A DNA stretch of 64,000 nucleotides from Breviolum minutum Mf 1.05b.01 (Eukaryota > Sar > Dinophyceae > Suessiales > Symbiodiniaceae). Location: assembly GCA_000507305.1 (NCBI GenBank), contig DF240856.1:1-64000 (forward strand), written 5' to 3'. The position numbers and the translations under genes are program-made. Positions 59,538-64,000 of this stretch are shown in pieces. The notes beneath the pieces are model-generated. The model worked only from the letters and a program-made list of their open reading frames with translations. It made no database searches and was not told where the DNA came from. How positions within the stretch are numbered: position 1 is the first letter of the stretch; each line of letters opens with the position of its first letter.

Positions 59538-61914
59538 TCACTTCAGTGTAAATTGCGCACTTGTTTTTCTCTCTCTAAACTCAAAGACTATTACAAGCAA
59601 CTGTGGCCACTGAAACAAAACATGTAGAAGTGAAGAGGCTTTATCGAAGACGTCGGTGCCATATGAACAGACAGAATTTCCACTCAAAATCTCATGGTCC
59701 ACTTGCACTTCTCTCCAGCCACACGATACGGATATTTTCTTAGGTCTCGGGCATTCAAATCCAACCTTTGCACGGAAACATCTATATTCAAGTTGTACAC
59801 AACGGTCTGTACTGCAGCTAACTGTCGCAAAACTATACAACCTGACGTTTCAACCGCGCATGGTCTTCCCGCAACTCCCGGCACTGGTTCTTCAACCTAG
59901 TATTCTCTTGCTGCAACTCGCGACACCGATTGCCTAGCGCATGTCCCACGAAGGTGGGGAATGAAAAGCCATGGTCACTTTGAATGTCAGTACTCGCACA
60001 AGCATCTTGGAATCAGAATATTAGTCCAAATCTTGCTGTGGATGTCTTCTGGCAAGGCCCCATGGAACATGAAAACAAATAGAATCTTTGAATGCTCACA
60101 CTGGTGAAACACACAAGAGTAAGCTGTTCGAATGAAGCAACACAAACAAGGGGCCTAACTTGTAAATATCGTGAGTCATCTTCTCCACTTCCCATGCTGC
60201 AATGCTGAAATACGTGGCAGTTTGACTTTCAGCGTCATGAAAGGTCTTTTCAATTCTTTTCAGCTTTTGGCTTCTTTCGAGACCCTTCATTGTTCTGCGA
60301 TGTTCTAGATGCAAAGATGATCAGGTAGGGCAAACATGACATGCCCTACTCATGGGAGATTCAATACAAATGGATGGAAATGACACATGCGAGCTGCCAG
60401 ACTTCTACTCTTTTGGTCAGACATGGGGCGCACAAGGAAGTACACCTGTTGCTGCTGCAGCTGGCGGTGCCCCTCCTCCTGATTCTGCTGCCCTTCCTGG
60501 TGCTGTGCCACCAGCAGATGGTGATGTAATCCTCGCAGCCAGAACATCTGCAACAGAAGCATCAGATGGTAGTCCCTGGCCAGGTGTAATGGTTGGCAGG
60601 GGAAGGCCTGTCCTTGCCTGCCAGGCTGCATCATTAAGGCTCTCTTGAATTGCCTTGGCACACTCTCTGTTAAACTCTTCTTCTTGCTTCTGCCTCTTTG
60701 CTTTTCTCTCCACCTTACACAGCTCCTGTGCCCTCTTGGCTATCTGTAACTGGACTTCAGCCTTAGTCAGAATAGCCTGCCTGGCCTCTTCCTCAGACAT
60801 GCCATGGGCCATGAACATGGTTTACTGACAAATGGCTGAGGCATGGTTTCTGAAGAAGTAGCCGGTGACAGACCCAACCCCCCCCCACTCTTTGCACCGG
60901 CCAATATGGCCATGCCTCTTATTGATGCCTAGGCACCACTTGCACCTTCTGTCGTAGATGTCAGTGCATTTAGAACAATGGCACAGCTTCTTCAGTTTTG
61001 AAAAGGCATTGTCAATGACTGCCCACTTGGCAGCCCATTCTTTCAAGTAGCCCCTTGCTCTTTCCAGCTGCTCTAAAAGGTCTTGGCTACCTCCTTTGTC
61101 AGGATGAAACTTGAATGTAGCTCTGCGATACTGCTGCTGAATGATCCTGTGCCAGTGGCCTACTGAGGTAGGCAAATTGTCCAAGGACAAACTGAGGGTG
61201 GCTGCATGAAGAAACACAGTGTCCACTGGCTCTTCTTCAGCCCCCTCCCCACCTGACACCGCCAATAGGCCCGGGATTTCACCCCGCTTCTTCACCCCTT
61301 CCTCACGTTTTACCTCTTCATCCTGCAAAGCTTCCTCATCTGGGGTGGTTGGGGTGTAGTTGCAGGCCTCCTCATCCGCAAGCAACACTTCTTGAGCCAA
61401 GGCCTCCCATCCAGAGAGCTCTCCTTGGTCGACACGCACCACAGGCTGGGCGCCTGAGATAGACCACCGCCAGACGTTGCATAGGGAAACACTAACACAC
61501 AGAAAAATCTGTGGCAAACAGAACCACAGAAAGCACGAGAGGACAAACACCTGACTACGGCCTGCCCGCAACCTTGTGCAGCAACATCTCATCAGCACCC
61601 TTCCGTAGCAGCTTTCCCCATATAACTTTCTCAGCAAGTTTACCGCCGCCGTCCTCAGCACAACTTCCCTTCTAGCTTTTCTCGTCGCAGCTTTCCTTCG
61701 AACACCAAATTCCTCTTCAGCAGCCGTGCTTCACGGCATTCATCTATAGCACGTTTCCTCAGTCAGCAGCCATTTTATCGCCTTCCTCCTTCAGCAGGCT
61801 TCGCTCAAAGCTTACCTCGGCCATCTTCTTCATCGGCACCCCCTTACACAGAATCGTCACCGTCTTTCCAAAACGTGGTTTGCGGCGCATATTGCTTATC
61901 AAAGCAATGTTCAT
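59538..61914 (-). CDS. J-domain, Cys/His-cluster and coiled-coil protein, multi-exon model
   Basis: Probably an Hsp70 co-chaperone. The J core is FKFHPDKGG (HPD codons 61106-61098) after HRIIQQQYRRATF, followed by an amphipathic helix. Next comes a Cys/His cluster with spacing CHCSKC...CKWC...HGH...C, likely zinc-binding, then a Glu/Lys coiled coil (EEEFNRECAKAIQE), a Pro/Ala/Gly linker, and a second coiled coil (CRELQQENTRLKNQ). Proposed exons: 61914-61816, 61712-61551, 61445-60446 (with an in-frame TAA at 60824-60822), 60304-60160, 59977-59842, 59765-59538; every junction is GT-AG and keeps frame. Introns are 103, 105, 141, 182 and 76 bp. An extra 87-bp GT-AG intron (60878-60792, phase 0) would remove the TAA and give about 560 residues; without it a 294-residue protein or pseudogene results. 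The first two exons are the least certain; the 61446-61550 intron, if retained, would add a hydrophobic segment. Composition is much richer in G+C than surrounding DNA. Confidence 0.62.
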
Positions 61915-62563
61915 GGAGCATGTAAGTGCTTCGACCTGCTGCACGGTCGTCGCCCCATTTCGAAAACCCTTTGCGTCACTCAGGAAAGAACCCTTCGCAG
62001 CGCTTTGTCAATAATCTTGTACTTTAGCTTTTACCTGCCCGTTGTAGCACATCTGTCGCTCTGAAAATTTCCAACCAAGTTTGATCCCCCAAGAGCGCAC
62101 CTTGCTCTGGGATTCTCCGTGAGCACCGTGAGCACCAGGAGGCGGTACATATGTCAAGGAAAAAGGGGTATAAAGGAATGTCTTTTTAACATCATATCTT
62201 TGAGTATTATCATATCATACTCGGTTCATTACGGGAGGTCCAAAACTACCACCTATATTCCTGCTCCGTCAGTAGCCCTGCTCCTTTGACCCTCTGAATC
62301 TGCATATTATACGTAGATTTCCATTGATTCCATGGAGTTCTTTCCTGTCTCCAAAACCATGGGGGCTTTTCCAAAATCACCCCTTTCGACGGCAGATCCA
62401 TCGGTGGTCCCCCACCTGCTTGAGAGGAAGCTCTAATCCCAAGCGTCGCTGACGTCGCAAGGAAAAAAGAGGAAGACGAATCCCTCCCAACAAGATGGGC
62501 TCGCTATCATCATACTCCGGCTCGTGATAGACCTGCAAGCAACTCGGTCTCCCTAGTCAACTA

Positions 62564-62667
62564 CCCTCCAAAAAACCTCCAAAAAACCAACATATCCCAC
62601 CTTCGGCAAAGGAAAATCATCTTCACAACTGCTTTGAAATGGGATATGTTAGTTCCCAGGTTGGTAC
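62564..62667. mobile_element. MITE-like family B copy
   Basis: CTACCCTCCAAAAAACCTCC and CCAACATATCCCACC at the left; GGGATATGTTAGTTCCCAGG to TTGGTAC at the right, with GGAAAATCATCTTCACAA inside. The left end carries a small local duplication. Confidence 0.7.
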
Positions 62668-62997
62668 TGGTAAATTGCTTTTGGGTTTCGAATCGGGGTA
62701 CACCCCTAAGTAACAATCCCTTTCATGACGGAATCCCAGGAATACCAAACACCACCAATTTACCATTATCTAGCTGACCTACAGTACCCCCCGCAAAAAG
62801 ATATCAAAGAATCCATCACCACCGGAACTGGGGTTTGATGCTGACTCGGCATTTTCTTGTAAAGATCCGATTTTGGGGAAGCAGAGTGACAAACATCGAC
62901 CGTATTCCGTATTATCCGATTGCTTGCTCTGACAATAAATCAATTGGCTGGGATGTGGGGATGTGTTGAAGTACTGTTTTTAATGGGATGAGATTTA

Positions 62998-63106
62998 CTA
63001 CTGTTGATGGTTCAGATATCCTGCAACCAGTTGATTGGTAGTTTATCCTATTATTTTCAAGGTTTTATATATCCCAGGTGGTGTAGGACTTCTTCCATCA
63101 ACAGTA
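62998..63106. mobile_element. MITE-like family D copy
   Basis: TACTGTTGATGGTTCAGATAT at the left and ACTTCTTCCATCAACAGTA at the right, with CTGCAACCAGTTGATTGGTA inside. Confidence 0.78.
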
Positions 63107-64000
63107 TCAGCAGGTGCACCAGTTTCACCAACAGTTTCATGGATAGACCCTCTATATGAACATGACATGACAAAACATGTCCAACAACCATCTTTCCCTG
63201 CCCGGAAACCTGAATCTTTGCATATGTTTTTTTTTCATAACTCGACCTTGAAGTCAATCATCTCATCAGGATTTTCGAACCATAAAGGGAGCTGGAAATG
63301 ATGACCAAAGATGGTGACTCCTGCGCAATCCACACCATATCCTTGGTGATTTGCGCATTGTTCATCAAATTGTTGGAAGCGATCCCCATGTGTCAAATGA
63401 TGATTAACATGGAACCTACAAATCACCCATTTAGAAAGGAAAATGAACTTCCAAACCTCCATGATTATGTTCCATGTTAATTTTCAGGGGTGTATACCTG
63501 AATATGGTATGTTTACCTTCAACAAATATCGTCAAAAATCAACCACATGTGGGCAAATGGATGGTATGGCATAGGATGGTAGACACTGTAGACTAAGCGC
63601 TCTAGAGTTTCATTTCCTTTTTTGGGCCGGTGGCATAGGATGTTCCTGTACCTTTCGATTCTTTCACGTACAACATGCGTTTGGATGCTTTCTTGAGGTG
63701 CGATCGCACTAAGCACAAAAATCAATAACATGCTGGTTGTCCATTGTTTTGGTCATTTCGTCCAAAGGAAAAAGCTGAAGTTGCAATCATGTCTTGTGAA
63801 CAATTCTCTGGAGAATTCACCGACTTGAAGAACATTGAAAGGAACCTTCCCTATTGACCTTTTTTGGGGAGAGCTTTGCCTAAATCCGGACCACTCGAAT
63901 TTGCATATCAACTTGCACTTTCAAAGCAGTGTAAAAAAGGGAAGGGGTACAGTGCAAAAAGAACTTCTTTTGAAGGTATACCTACATGACTAGCTTATGA

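Larger units (their letters stand above)
61990..64000. other. noncoding DNA upstream of the J-domain gene
   Basis: Likely holds the promoter region of the 59538-61914 gene, but no promoter motif was recognised. Contains a B and a D element (listed), a family B right arm (63470-63500) and a degenerate C element (63500-63570). No frame here looks coding. Confidence 0.45.

Noticed and set aside
60980..61200. Viral T-antigen-type J domain as an explanation for HPDKGG
   Set aside because: HPDKGG is common in cellular J proteins. The intron-bearing gene, following Cys/His cluster and coiled coils, and local composition fit a cellular gene.

Overview
This window looks like nuclear DNA from an alveolate protist, most probably a dinoflagellate of the Symbiodiniaceae/Suessiales type. 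The main evidence is gene 1915-4019 (minus strand): a single-repeat six-helix cation channel with a cytoplasmic EF-hand and a long charged coiled-coil tail, an architecture strongly expanded in dinoflagellates. Supporting signs are short GT-AG introns, neighbouring genes in the same orientation, and very sparse genes in repeat-rich DNA. The assignment is inference. No intact spliced-leader sequence, rRNA or convincing tRNA gene was seen.

Layout. Coding sequence sits in a few islands that are visibly richer in G+C than the A+T-leaning background. (1) 985-4019, minus: the channel gene (two exons) and a possible further exon downstream. (2) 31813-36274: several unrecognised exon-like frames, including a minus-strand model with a 62-bp intron (33367-33971). 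(3) 59252-61914, minus: a multi-exon J-domain/zinc-cysteine/coiled-coil gene I could join through phase-compatible splice sites, followed 106 bp downstream by a 59-residue SERF/4F5-like gene. Small GC-rich patches at 45380-45550, 47225-47360 and 52200-52440 may hold exon or retroposon remnants.

Everything between the islands, over 50 kb, is noncoding DNA packed with short terminal-inverted-repeat elements of about 85-180 bp (MITE-like). By eye I separate at least eight families: A (CTAGTTGGTGGTT ends), B (TACCCTCC...GGAGGGTA ends around AACTAACAT), C (CATAGGATCCATGGG ends), D (ACTGTTGATGG ends), E (GGTTAATAGGGATCC, often extended to GTGGCTC/GAGC ends), H (GATAAACTCATC ends), I (ACCTGGAACC ends) and M (TCTGGTCAAATTATAG ends). 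Several lie back-to-back or nested, for example 45570-46310. No transposase or reverse transcriptase frame is present, so all would depend on enzymes encoded elsewhere. There are also long microsatellites: (CCAA)n with an ambiguous base, a duplicated (GAT)n block, and (GGTT)n.

The most unusual points are: the channel intron is bounded by an 8-bp direct repeat that spans both splice sites, as expected of a transposon-derived intron (introner); the J-domain gene has one in-frame TAA that an 87-bp intron could remove; and the density and variety of MITE-like families is very high.
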